Positions 32,774 to 40,894 of a stretch of DNA of 41,356 bases are shown here, in pieces. The first letter of the stretch is position 1; every line of letters starts with the position of its first letter. The stretch is from contig NZ_JAGGKE010000018.1 of the NCBI RefSeq assembly GCF_017873555.1, positions 1 to 41,356 on the forward strand, given 5' to 3'. This stretch comes from Halorubrum trapanicum. GTDB lineage: Archaea > Halobacteriota > Halobacteria > Halobacteriales > Haloferacaceae. A program made the position numbers and the translations under genes. The notes under the pieces were generated by a model, which was not told the DNA's origin, did no database searches, and saw only the letters and a list, made by a program, of their open reading frames with translations.

Positions 32774-34693
32774 ATGAACAAACAATCGATCACGCAGTAC
32801 TACCGGAACCACCGGAAGGCCATCGTCACGGCGACAAGCGGCCTGCTGTACGGCGGTGGCTGGAGTCTCGGCTACCTCACGAGTTTCGAGATGGCAAGCG
32901 CCGCCATCCTCGTCCTCGCGACAGTCGTGGGTGGCTACGACATCGCCAAGACCGCTTACCACGAGGTCACCAACCGGACGCTCGGCATCAAGACGCTGGT
33001 GACGCTGGCCGCCATCGGTGCTATCGTCATCGGGGAGTACTGGGAAGCCGCCGCCGTCGTCTTCCTGTTCAGCCTTGGCAGCTACCTCGAAGGCCGGACG
33101 ATGCGGAAGACCCGGACGGCACTTCAGGAGCTACTGGAGATGACGCCCGACACGGCGACCGTCCGTCGCGACGGGACACTCCAAAAGGTCTCCGCCCGCG
33201 ATGTCGAAGAGGGCGAAGTCGTCGTCGTAAAGCCGGGCGGGAAGATCCCGGTCGACGGAACCGTCGTCGACGGCGAGAGCGCAGTCAACCAGGCGCCGGT
33301 CACCGGCGAGAGCGCGCCCGTCCACAAGGCCGACAGCGACGAGGTGTACGCCGGGACGGTCAACCAGGAGGGCGCGCTAGAAATCCGGACGACGGGAGCG
33401 GGATCGGATACGACTCTCGAACGGATCATCCGTCGCGTCGAGGAGGCCCAGGAGGCTCAGTCGCCCACGGAGAGTCTCATCGACCGGTTCGCGAAGTACT
33501 ACACGCCGGCCGTCATTGCCCTGGCTATCGGCGCGTACGCGGTCACGCAGAACGCGATCCTGTCGCTGACGCTGCTGGTCATCGGCTGTCCGGGCGCGCT
33601 GGTCATCGGGCCACCGGTCAGCATCGTCTCGGCCATCGGTAACGCCGCCCGGTCGGGCGTGCTGATGAAGGGCGGCGAACACCTCGAACGCGCCGGCAAG
33701 ATCGATCTCGTCGCCTTCGACAAGACGGGGACGCTCACGAAGGGCGAGACCACCGTCTCCGGTATCGAGGGGTTCGGCGTCGCCGCCGCCGACGTCCTCT
33801 CGCTCGCAGCGACCGCCGAGAAGAAGAGCGAACACCACCTCGCGGACGCCATCGTCGACATGGCCCGCGAACGCCAGACGGCTGCGACGGACGGTGGAGC
33901 GACGGTCGCCCAAGCGGACGATACGGACGTGGGGCGCAGGTCGGTCCCCGATCCCGACGACTTCGACGTGGTCGCCGGCAAGGGCGTCATCGCCCATGCC
34001 GATGGCCAGGAAGTCGTCGTCGGCAACCGCGCGCTGCTGGACGACCGCGACGTCGATGTCCCCGATCGGGTCGCCGACTACGTCCGCGAGCGTGAGGGGC
34101 GCGGCGAGACAGTCGTCCACGTCGTTCGGGACGGGGACATCATCGGCGCGATTGCGATGCGGGACGAGCTCCGGGAGGCCGCTCCTGGGGTCGTCGCGGC
34201 GCTCCAAGACGCTGGCATCGAGACGGTGATGCTCACCGGCGACAACGAGCGGACGGCCGCTGCCGTTGCCGAGGAGGTCGGTATCGACGAGTACCGTGCC
34301 GAACTCCTCCCCGAGGACAAGCAGTCCGTCATCGAGGGCTACCAGGCCGACGGCCACGTCGTCGCGATGGTCGGCGACGGCATCAACGACGCGCCATCGC
34401 TGGCCACTGCCGATGTCGGCATCGCGATGGGTGCTGCGGGAACGGACACCGCTATCGAAACGGCTGACATGGCGTTGATGGCCGACGACCTCGAACGCAT
34501 CCCGTACGCGGTCAAACTCAGCAAGGCGACGCGCTGGAACGTCCTCGAGAACGTCGGGCTCGCGGTGCTGACCGTGACCGTCCTCCTCGCGGGCGTGCTC
34601 ACCAGCTACGTCACCCTCGCGTCGGGAATGCTGGTCCACGAGGCCAGCGTCCTCCTCGTCATCCTCAACGGGATGCGACTGCTCCGCTACTGA
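32774..34693 (+). CDS. P1B-type metal ATPase with atypical CPG motif
   Basis: A 639-aa pump without an N-terminal HMA domain. It has four N-terminal helices, TGES, the transmembrane motif C272-P-G274 where pumps normally show CPC, CPH or SPC, phosphorylated D316 (DKTGTLTKGE), and the hinge M-V-G-D-G-I-N-D-A-P. The nucleotide motif reads S-E-H-H-L-A in place of SEHPLA. The last helix has V-H-E-A-S-V-L-L-V-I-L-N, resembling the HEGG(S/T) signature of P1B-4 (Co/Zn/Fe-type) pumps. Substrate cannot be read with confidence: Zn2+, Cd2+ or Co2+ are likelier than Cu+. Confidence 0.93.
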   Translation: MNKQSITQYYRNHRKAIVTATSGLLYGGGWSLGYLTSFEMASAAILVLATVVGGYDIAKTAYHEVTNRTLGIKTLVTLAAIGAIVIGEYWEAAAVVFLFSLGSYLEGRTMRKTRTALQELLEMTPDTATVRRDGTLQKVSARDVEEGEVVVVKPGGKIPVDGTVVDGESAVNQAPVTGESAPVHKADSDEVYAGTVNQEGALEIRTTGAGSDTTLERIIRRVEEAQEAQSPTESLIDRFAKYYTPAVIALAIGAYAVTQNAILSLTLLVIGCPGALVIGPPVSIVSAIGNAARSGVLMKGGEHLERAGKIDLVAFDKTGTLTKGETTVSGIEGFGVAAADVLSLAATAEKKSEHHLADAIVDMARERQTAATDGGATVAQADDTDVGRRSVPDPDDFDVVAGKGVIAHADGQEVVVGNRALLDDRDVDVPDRVADYVREREGRGETVVHVVRDGDIIGAIAMRDELREAAPGVVAALQDAGIETVMLTGDNERTAAAVAEEVGIDEYRAELLPEDKQSVIEGYQADGHVVAMVGDGINDAPSLATADVGIAMGAAGTDTAIETADMALMADDLERIPYAVKLSKATRWNVLENVGLAVLTVTVLLAGVLTSYVTLASGMLVHEASVLLVILNGMRLLRY

Positions 34694-34721
34694 CCACGAG
34701 ACACGATCACAACCACAACTC

Positions 34722-35375
34722 ATGACATCGAATTCGACTGCGACTGACACGACCCAGACGAGAACCAATTGGCAGGTCGACTACGACGCCGACCCGATCG
34801 AAATCCGCGACCCCGTCGCGGAGGCCCTCGGCGTCCTCGAACCGGGCGAGCCGTTCGTCGTCACCTACCGGGACGCGGTGAAAGAAGCCGGACACTCCTG
34901 TCCGACAGCCTCGGGTGCCTATCGGATCGTCCAGCTCGGGCTCGACGCCCTGTATCCCGACGACTATCCAGTCCGGAGCGAAATCGAGGTCCAGACGGCC
35001 GGCCCGCAGGACGATGCCGCGTACGGCGTGATGAGCCGCATCATCTCGTACGTGACTGGCGCGACCGGCGATGACGGATTCAGCGGGCTCGCCGGCGGCT
35101 ATGGCGGCCGCCGCGACCTCCTGCGCTTCGACGCGTTCGACCCGGACACGGCGGACCCGACGTTCCGGTTCCGGCGAACCGACACGGACGAGACCGTCGA
35201 AGTGACCTACCACGTCAGCGACGTTCCTGACGGTGGACCCGCAATCGGGAACCTCCAAGGGATTCTCGACGAATCGGCAACTGACCAGCAACGAGAGGCT
35301 TTCGCTGACGCCTGGCACCGCCGGGTACAGGTCGTCCTCAGCGACGACTCGCTGTTCACCGTCGACGCGGTGTGA
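34722..35375 (+). CDS. FmdE-like metal-binding protein
   Basis: A 217-aa soluble protein containing an FmdE-type domain: E-A-G-H-S-C-P-T-A-S-G-A-Y-R near residue 60 corresponds to the H-x-C-P-G-x-x-x-G-Y-R motif of formylmethanofuran dehydrogenase subunit E relatives, and G-L-A-G-G-Y-G-G-R-R-D-L-L follows the domain. Halobacteria do not make methane, so a role in methanogenesis is unlikely; related proteins bind metals or molybdopterin-type cofactors. Its position 28 bases after the ATPase suggests it joins the metal circuit as a storage or sensing protein. Confidence 0.8.
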   Translation: MTSNSTATDTTQTRTNWQVDYDADPIEIRDPVAEALGVLEPGEPFVVTYRDAVKEAGHSCPTASGAYRIVQLGLDALYPDDYPVRSEIEVQTAGPQDDAAYGVMSRIISYVTGATGDDGFSGLAGGYGGRRDLLRFDAFDPDTADPTFRFRRTDTDETVEVTYHVSDVPDGGPAIGNLQGILDESATDQQREAFADAWHRRVQVVLSDDSLFTVDAV

Positions 35376-35408
35376 ACGCGACGGTCTACCCCTCTCACTC
35401 GAAATAAG

Positions 35409-36641
35409 TTACTGCGGTACACTATCGATCTCCTCAAGGGCCTCAGTAGCGACATCACCTAACTCACCAGCCTCGATATGCGAGTACCGCTCACGAACCA
35501 TCTCCTCAGAATTATCGAGATATCGGGCCGCCACAGTATATCCGAATGCCCGGACCAGAACCTCGCCCATGCCACGACGGCCACCGTGCGGAGCAAGATA
35601 ATCGTGTTTCGGATGGTCGATGTCGATCTCCGCGGCCTCCGAGAGTCGTTGGAGAATCGACCGTGCGCCGTCCGTCGTGATCGACGGCGGCCGAATGTCC
35701 ACATCGAGCGCCAGCAGCAGGTCGCGAGCGTACTCCGCACGGCGTTCAATGATTGCTTCTGGGCGTTCCCCTCGTTCGGCGAGGTTTTCCCGGACGAGCC
35801 CTGCGAGCGTCCGTTGGTCGAACGTCGGAAACACCGGCCAGCGCTCCGTTGGTGGGTCCATCAACTGGCGATAGCTTCGCAACGGCGAGATCACCGGATC
35901 GGGAAGGCTCGCGGCATCCCATTGCTGTTTCTTCCGGTAGACGTCCATACTCCCGTCGTCGACGGAGAGGTCCTCCCAGCGGACGCCGCGCCGGCGCGGG
36001 TCGTTCGGATCGCGGAGGAGTTCGCCAACGCGGACGGCGGTGTACGCGAGGACAAACACCAGCGCCCGGTCACGAGCCGCCTTCAACGCCGCGTAGCGTG
36101 CTCGCTGCTTGTCGAGGGGATCAGTATCCTCCGGGAGTGTCGTGTACGCCTCGACGGCGTCGCGGGCCCGTTCGTCGACGTGACGGGTGAGGGCGTGGCG
36201 CTGTTCGGACGTCCAGGCCTGCTGGTCGCCGGGCTTGCGACCGTCGTCCTCCGGCAGCGGCGCCATCGCACTCGCTCGCTGCGCGTAGTGGGCCTCAAGA
36301 TATCCCTCGTTGACGCACCAGCCACACCACGCAGAGATATAGCGGTAATAGGTTTGTACTGTGTTCTGCTTGAGTCCCCGATCTCCACCGAGATGTCGGG
36401 CGTACTCCCGGAACACGCGTTCGTCGAGATCGTCGAAGGTCGGCTCGCGGCCGACGTCGTCGGCGATCCCGGTCCAGTCGTCGGCGCCGCGGTCGCCGGC
36501 GGCCCACTCGGCGAACCGTTCGAGCTCGCGTGCAGCGTTACGTCGATAGTTCCCACCGCCGCCGCCCCGGCCTTTCCCCTTGTCTTGGAGGTAGCGCTCG
36601 AAGCTGTCGTCGAGCGGCGTCGAAAGCGCTCGGTCAGGCAT
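35409..36641 (-). CDS. Tyrosine recombinase/integrase
   Basis: A 410-aa recombinase with a SAM-like N-terminal DNA-binding domain (residues about 10-125) and a catalytic domain with R204 (A-V-R-V-G-E-L-L-R), H352-x-x-R355 (A-P-H-G-G-R-R) and the nucleophile Y386 (R-E-R-Y-S-H-I-E). The usual second His before the nucleophile appears as Asn (L-D-N-S-E-E). Length and the N-terminal Gly-rich insert resemble haloarchaeal plasmid integrases found beside ParA. It can catalyse site-specific integration or resolve dimers. It reads away from the par operon. Confidence 0.93.
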   Translation of the reverse strand: MPDRALSTPLDDSFERYLQDKGKGRGGGGGNYRRNAARELERFAEWAAGDRGADDWTGIADDVGREPTFDDLDERVFREYARHLGGDRGLKQNTVQTYYRYISAWCGWCVNEGYLEAHYAQRASAMAPLPEDDGRKPGDQQAWTSEQRHALTRHVDERARDAVEAYTTLPEDTDPLDKQRARYAALKAARDRALVFVLAYTAVRVGELLRDPNDPRRRGVRWEDLSVDDGSMDVYRKKQQWDAASLPDPVISPLRSYRQLMDPPTERWPVFPTFDQRTLAGLVRENLAERGERPEAIIERRAEYARDLLLALDVDIRPPSITTDGARSILQRLSEAAEIDIDHPKHDYLAPHGGRRGMGEVLVRAFGYTVAARYLDNSEEMVRERYSHIEAGELGDVATEALEEIDSVPQ

Positions 36642-37022
36642 TCACCGGCCCTCCACCGTCCTGCAGCCCCGGTCTCGGGTCCTCTACCCTGGGGGAAGCG
36701 TCGTCGTGAGGCGGTTGCAGCATTCGTGCTTCACCGACGGCGCCGGGGTACTTCAAAGTGGTCGTGATTACCGGCGTAATCAGGACCATCGAGTACAGAA
36801 ATCTCATAACCATTTTTCCGATGATAGAAGGGTTCTATCCCCTGAAATTCGGATTTGACCAACGGTATAAACCATATACCGATATACTAAAACCGCGACC
36901 GCCGTTCGGACCCGGTTCTGAGAATAATCGCAAGACTGCAAGCAGATAGCTTGCTACACAATCTGCATAATGTACAATGCGCACAAAATTTGAATGGTGA
37001 GGAAAATCAGCCAAATCCAATG
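36642..37022. other. Intergenic region between recombinase and par genes with a 19-bp palindrome
   Basis: No gene seen. CGGTATA-AACCA-TATACCG (36863-36881) is a perfect inverted repeat with 7-base arms; the sequence becomes AT-rich around it. At 36958-36976, ACAATCTGC and ATAATGTACA repeat parts of the iterated motifs upstream of parA (the 9-mer ATAATGTAC recurs at 38461-38469). It may hold a recombination or partition site. Confidence 0.5.
36863..36881. repeat. Perfect inverted repeat, candidate recombination or operator site
   Basis: Two 7-base arms (CGGTATA and its exact complement TATACCG) around a 5-base spacer, located between the tyrosine recombinase and the ParA operon. The arm-spacer-arm layout resembles a small Xer/dif- or att-core site, but arm length is short and a transcription operator is equally possible. 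Confidence 0.45.
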
Positions 37023-37508
37023 TTAGTCGTTCGTAGCTTGCTCGCTCAGCATCTCAACAACTTCCTGAACACGTTCCTCATCGGCTTCGATACCACGCTC
37101 CCGGAGGATCTGGAGGGCAACCTCATCACCGTGGTCCGCAATTACCCGGAGACACGCATCTTGAAACTCTCTTCCCTCAAACTCGGGAACATCAAACATA
37201 GAACACGCAGCAGTTACCGATGATCGCATCCGGGTGACGCCATCCCACGTGTCCTCCCGGACATAGAAGCCGTGCATATCGGTCTCATCAAAGGAGAAGG
37301 CCGGTCCACCGGTGGATTCGTCCACATCCTCCTCATCCTGCTCAGGAATGGACTCAGTCTCCGACTCTGTGTCCTCAGTAGTTATCTCTTCATCCGGTTG
37401 CGGTTCATCCTGGGCGTCAGTACGTTCGTCGTCATCCGATTCGGCTCCTTCCTCCGTTTGTTTGAGCTGTTCAGCGACGTCCCCGAAACGGTCGTCCTCA
37501 TTAGGCAT
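37023..37508 (-). CDS. Acidic partner of ParA, unknown family
   Basis: A 161-aa protein with a very acidic, low-complexity N-terminal half (residues about 10-70, mostly Glu/Asp/Thr/Ser) and a structured C-terminal half (about 80-155) with a T-W-D-G-V-T-R-M-R-S-S-V-T-A segment and helices E-V-A-L-Q-I-L-R-E-R-G-I. Its start overlaps the parA stop by 8 bases. In many plasmids the gene after parA encodes the centromere-binding protein, so a ParB-like role is the best guess, although no ParB, ribbon-helix-helix or HTH motif is visible. Confidence 0.7.
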   Translation of the reverse strand: MPNEDDRFGDVAEQLKQTEEGAESDDDERTDAQDEPQPDEEITTEDTESETESIPEQDEEDVDESTGGPAFSFDETDMHGFYVREDTWDGVTRMRSSVTAACSMFDVPEFEGREFQDACLRVIADHGDEVALQILRERGIEADEERVQEVVEMLSEQATND

Positions 37509-38373
37509 GGCTGTGTTCCTCCACGAGGTCCGCTAAGTGATCGAAATTCGGGATCTGGTCGCAATCTTCGTCGAACTCCGAGACCGGCATTCCTTGCTTG
37601 AACGCGCGAGAAATCGCGGTCCGTTCGCGAATCCCTGGCTTCGGAATACTATCGATGGTGCGTTCCGAATCATCGAGGGCATCGAAGATCTCCGGGTCCA
37701 CACGAGCGTACTCGGGGACGAATGAACCGAACTCCCGGTTGAGATTTTCAACGAGAGTCCGATGCTCGTTGCGTTGTCCCATTGTTTCGCGAATCATATT
37801 CGGAGTGACTGCGAGGATATCCAACCCGATATTCTGCCGGATTGGGGAGATCTGGCGTTCAATCATCTTATTGAGGCCGTTGATCGAGCCAGCACGCGGG
37901 ATTAGCGGGATTATGACGCGCTGGACGGCGATGAGGGCATTGTCGGAGAGTTTCCCACGGCCGCCTGCGGCATCAATTATCACGTAGTCGTATCCGTTTT
38001 GAATGAGCGGATCGACGACGTTCCGTCGAAGCTTCACGTCTGCGAACCGTTCGTCCTTCAGCCTCGTCTCGACGTTCTCGAGCTCGTTACTCGACGGGAG
38101 TAGGTGAACGCCGAAGTCCGTCTCGATAAGCAGGTCTTCGGGGTCCTCACCATCGATAAGGGCGTCACCGAGGTTCGCATCTCGGTCGTACGCATCGTCG
38201 TATCCCAACTGGGTCGTCATGTGCCCGTCCTTATCCAGATCCAATAGTACCGTCTCATGGCCACGAGCAGCGAGTCGATCAGCGATGTTGAGCGCGATCG
38301 TGGATTTCCCTACCCCTCCCTTGAGCAACGAGACAGCTGCTCCGGGGAGCCCTTCAAACTCGTCAGCACTCAT
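37501..38373 (-). CDS. parA: ParA/Soj-family partition ATPase
   Basis: A 290-aa deviant Walker ATPase: K18-G-G-V-G-K-S-T (P-loop with the signature Lys), V-L-L-D-L-D-K-D (Walker A') and Y-D-Y-V-I-I-D-A-A (Walker B). It drives plasmid or chromosome segregation by forming ATP-dependent patterns on DNA with a centromere-binding partner. Its gene is followed by an overlapping acidic gene and preceded by repeat-rich DNA, the usual par layout. The N-terminus lacks the HTH of type Ia ParA, so it is type Ib-like or Soj-like. Confidence 0.95.
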   Translation of the reverse strand: MSADEFEGLPGAAVSLLKGGVGKSTIALNIADRLAARGHETVLLDLDKDGHMTTQLGYDDAYDRDANLGDALIDGEDPEDLLIETDFGVHLLPSSNELENVETRLKDERFADVKLRRNVVDPLIQNGYDYVIIDAAGGRGKLSDNALIAVQRVIIPLIPRAGSINGLNKMIERQISPIRQNIGLDILAVTPNMIRETMGQRNEHRTLVENLNREFGSFVPEYARVDPEIFDALDDSERTIDSIPKPGIRERTAISRAFKQGMPVSEFDEDCDQIPNFDHLADLVEEHSHA

Positions 38374-38401
38374 AGCTCAGCACCCCGTAAGAAGCGGATT
38401 T

Positions 38402-38758
38402 TGTACATTTTGTAGGTAATGTACATTGGGTAGATGTTGAAGGTTGCGCGAGTTTTGTCGATAATGTACGTTTTGCACTGGTCATACGCGGTCAATGATG
38501 CTCGTCCATCTTAATTCTGTGCCAGACAGATTGCGTACGCCATCTACACAATCTACATTTTGTACATTACGTAGATTGTTGGCACAATCTCAATTGGCAT
38601 AATCACCGTCGACCCTACGCAATCTACATAATTTAGATAATCAGCATTTCATACGCATTCATCACAATCTTTGCCACCCACACGAACCAATTGAAGAAGC
38701 CCAATTTACATTATCTACATTATCCACATTATGCAGATTGGCTATGAGATCTACATTC
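38402..38758. repeat. Iterated TCTACATT/TGTACATT motifs, candidate centromere or origin
   Basis: The AT-rich region upstream of parA has many copies of a short motif: TGTACATT, AATCTACA, TTATCTACATTATCCACATTAT-like runs and related forms at 38402-38414, 38418-38427, 38461-38469, 38542-38570, 38619-38632, 38706-38732 and 38748-38758. Spacing is irregular, so it is not CRISPR. Such iterons upstream of a ParA gene are typical of centromeres (parS) or replication origins bound by the partner protein. Confidence 0.7.
38548..38579. repeat. 9-bp inverted repeat inside the iterated region
   Basis: ACAATCTAC (38548-38556) and GTAGATTGT (38571-38579) are exact reverse complements separated by a 14-base spacer that itself contains TTTTGTACATT. 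It is the most symmetric element of the repeat cluster and could nucleate protein binding. Confidence 0.65.
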
Positions 38759-38840
38759 TTCAGTCATTCAATGGGAGAGTCCCGAGTGATAGAACTCAGA
38801 CAGAGCCGTTCTACCCCGTCTTCTAGTAAGACCTTTAGCT

Positions 38841-38860
38841 GTTACCGGATTATTGGTAAC
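38841..38860. promoter_or_regulatory. Inverted-repeat operator candidate of the AbiE-like operon
   Basis: GTTACC (38841-38846) and GGTAAC (38855-38860) are exact inverted repeats with an 8-base spacer, located 6 bases before the antitoxin ATG at 38867. AbiEi-type antitoxins are known to repress their own promoters through inverted repeats, so an autoregulatory site is likely. Confidence 0.5.
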
Positions 38861-38866
38861 TACCAG

Positions 38867-39541
38867 ATGTATGAGGTTCTCGACGACACGGCGGCACAGA
38901 CTATCCTCGCCATCGAGAGTGGTGACTCCATCCGCCGTGTCGCCCAACACCTCCACACGCCCTACGAGACAGTGAGACAGGCCGTCAATCGGCTGGAAGA
39001 GGCAGGCTACGTTTCCTATGATGACGGCCTCACTGTAGTCGACGAGCGCGTACGCGACGCAGCGCTCGAGCTCGTCGCTGCCAGCGCTGGCGTCAGTCCA
39101 CCCTCCATCGAGGAAACATACGTCATCCCACAATTCGGTGACTGGCCGTTCGCGTTCACGCGGATCGACGCCGTCTACGTGTGGACTCAGGGCGGCTACC
39201 AAGTCGGTCGCGAGCCCAACGACTATCCACTGTTCCTGGCTGTTCGTGAGCAGGACGTCGACGCCTGGGAGGGGTTCTTCGAGTCCTTCGACCTCCCGAC
39301 CGCATTCGAACGACAGCCCCGAGACGAGCTTAGCGGACCGCTACAAATGGTCCTCGAGCCACGCGCGTCACTCGATATCGAGCACGTCGAAGGGTACCCG
39401 GTGATACCGAGAGCAGAGACGATCGAGTACATGCGCGAGAACTACGCCCAGTTCCAGTCGGCGCTGGCGATGCTCGACCGGATGTACGAGGACCTTGACC
39501 TCGGCGTCACGTATCGAGAGACCGAACGGGCGCAGCCATGA
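38867..39541 (+). CDS. AbiEi-like HTH antitoxin
   Basis: A 224-aa protein: N-terminal winged helix (T-I-L-A-I-E-S-G-D-S-I-R-R-V-A-Q-H-L; recognition helix Y-E-T-V-R-Q-A-V-N-R-L-E-E-A-G-Y) and a C-terminal domain of about 150 residues, as in AbiEi-type antitoxins of type IV systems. The toxin gene follows with an ATGA overlap. The ATG at 38867 is used; the longer frame upstream lies in the repeat-rich region. A GTTACC...GGTAAC repeat precedes it. Likely role: autoregulated antitoxin that counters the nucleotidyltransferase. Confidence 0.8.
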   Translation: MYEVLDDTAAQTILAIESGDSIRRVAQHLHTPYETVRQAVNRLEEAGYVSYDDGLTVVDERVRDAALELVAASAGVSPPSIEETYVIPQFGDWPFAFTRIDAVYVWTQGGYQVGREPNDYPLFLAVREQDVDAWEGFFESFDLPTAFERQPRDELSGPLQMVLEPRASLDIEHVEGYPVIPRAETIEYMRENYAQFQSALAMLDRMYEDLDLGVTYRETERAQP

Positions 39542-40233
39542 GCTTCAACAACCGAAGTGACGCGCTCATCGAACTGCTCGAGGAGCTCACCAAAGAGGGC
39601 CACGAGTACGTTCTTGTTGGCGGCTACGCTGTCTCAGCATTCAATGCTCGCTTCTCCACGGACCTCGATATCGTCGTCGCGCCGGATTCCAAAGCTGACT
39701 TCGTCGAGTTCCTCGAACAGCGGGGATTCGAGAAAACGGACAGCCACGCCAAAGAATGGTTCTACGACACCGAAGTAATCGAGTACGAGAAGCGGCTCAC
39801 GCCGCAGCAGCCGATCGGCTTCGATCTCCTGGTGAACGGACTCGCGTGTCGCCAGACGGAGGCACAGTGGTCGTTCGACTACCTGTACGACCACAGCCAC
39901 CAACAGGAGGTGAGCGGAGGCACAGTGACGACGACAGCCAGAGTGATCGATGGGGCCGTCCTCGTGGCGGCAAAGCTCCACAGCGGCAGAGAAACGGACC
40001 TTCGGGACGTCCTGGCGGTCGCAGAAGAGAGCGACCTCAACGCTGTCACACCCCACCTGCGGCGAGGGGACGACGATGAGCTCCGGGAGCAACTTGAGCG
40101 TGGTCTGGAGATCTTGGAGAGTGACGAACTCAAACACGGATTTCGGAGTGACTTCGGGGCCTCAGCTGTCTCAGAAGAAACGGTCACCGCTCTCCAAGAG
40201 TATCTGTCTGCACAGATTGACTACCTGAGCTGA
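39538..40233 (+). CDS. AbiEii/MenT-like nucleotidyltransferase toxin
   Basis: A 231-aa nucleotidyltransferase of the DNA-polymerase-beta superfamily: L-V-G28-G29-Y-A-V-S-A-F, D42-L-D44 and a third Asp in I-G-F-D96-L-L make up the G-G...D-x-D...D active site. A C-terminal helical part follows. AbiEii/MenT toxins modify tRNA or other targets with nucleotides. The order (HTH antitoxin first, toxin second, 4-base overlap) is typical. Placed beside the par locus it would also stabilise the replicon. It is shorter than AbiEii (about 300 aa), so an MNT-type variant is possible. Confidence 0.85.
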   Translation: MSFNNRSDALIELLEELTKEGHEYVLVGGYAVSAFNARFSTDLDIVVAPDSKADFVEFLEQRGFEKTDSHAKEWFYDTEVIEYEKRLTPQQPIGFDLLVNGLACRQTEAQWSFDYLYDHSHQQEVSGGTVTTTARVIDGAVLVAAKLHSGRETDLRDVLAVAEESDLNAVTPHLRRGDDDELREQLERGLEILESDELKHGFRSDFGASAVSEETVTALQEYLSAQIDYLS

Positions 40234-40317
40234 AGCGGTCGGGACCCCCTTGCTCGGAAGTGAAGATAGGGCCCTTCAGCGGTGCTTGCAGTCAGTCGAA
40301 AAATTGGAGGGGCGGTG

Positions 40318-40623
40318 TCAGTCGACCGTCGCTAACACGCGGACATCCGTAGCTGAGTGTCGTTCCCGTTCAGTACGAGCACCGTGCTCGCGGAGGAACT
40401 CATCAATACGGTCGGCAAGGGACTCCGCATCCTCCCTATCGACGTGGACGATCAGCGTCGGACGCTCCTCGTCGCTGTTCTCGATCACGAGCGAGACATC
40501 CTTGAATTCGTCCGGCTGTCTATACGCCTCGAACTCATCGGCGACCTGGTCGGCCAGGTCGTCGAGTACCTCAATCGGTTCCTTTGTCATAGATTGTATT
40601 TCGGCTTTGGAAGGTTGTGCCAT
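40318..40623 (-). CDS. Small acidic protein of unknown function
   Basis: A 101-aa soluble protein (start M-A-Q-P-S; a later ATG at 40590 is possible) with alternating strands and helices: V-L-D-D-L-A-D-Q-V-A-D-E-F, then V-S-L-V-I-E-N and P-T-L-I-V-H-V-D-R-E, then A-E-S-L-A-D-R-I-D-E-F-L and V-R-V-L-A-T-V. The beta-alpha pattern suggests a small ferredoxin-like or binding fold. No family recognised. Convergent with the toxin gene, 84 bases away. Confidence 0.65.
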   Translation of the reverse strand: MAQPSKAEIQSMTKEPIEVLDDLADQVADEFEAYRQPDEFKDVSLVIENSDEERPTLIVHVDREDAESLADRIDEFLREHGARTERERHSATDVRVLATVD

Positions 40624-40894
40624 CGTGAACGAACGGAGCGGGCGTAACGTGACTTTCAGAACCACCTCCATCAGACAAACTCGAACGGATCCTTCTCACA
40701 CCGATGGTTTACCGAGAAGAAGACAGATCCACGAAGGGACAAGGGGTTAGAGTGCTCGCGGATCGCTATCGACGATGCTCGCAACACTGACTTCTGGTGG
40801 CCGTACGGAAGATGGTGAGATGCCCGAGAACGCGGGAGTTAGATGTGGAGCAGTAGCTCACAGGGCCTCACGAACGCTTGAGATCCTGGTTAGA

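Noticed and set aside
33377-34768. Long leftward open frame across the CPG ATPase
   Set aside because: Shadow frame; Arg/Asp/Val-rich composition from reverse-complemented haloarchaeal codons and no domain.
35478-36767. Long rightward open frame opposite the recombinase
   Set aside because: Antisense shadow of a GC-rich gene; the leftward frame has the full integrase motif set while this one has no recognisable domain.
38402-38758. CRISPR array
   Set aside because: Repeats are short, variable and irregularly spaced, with no uniform spacers and no cas genes nearby.
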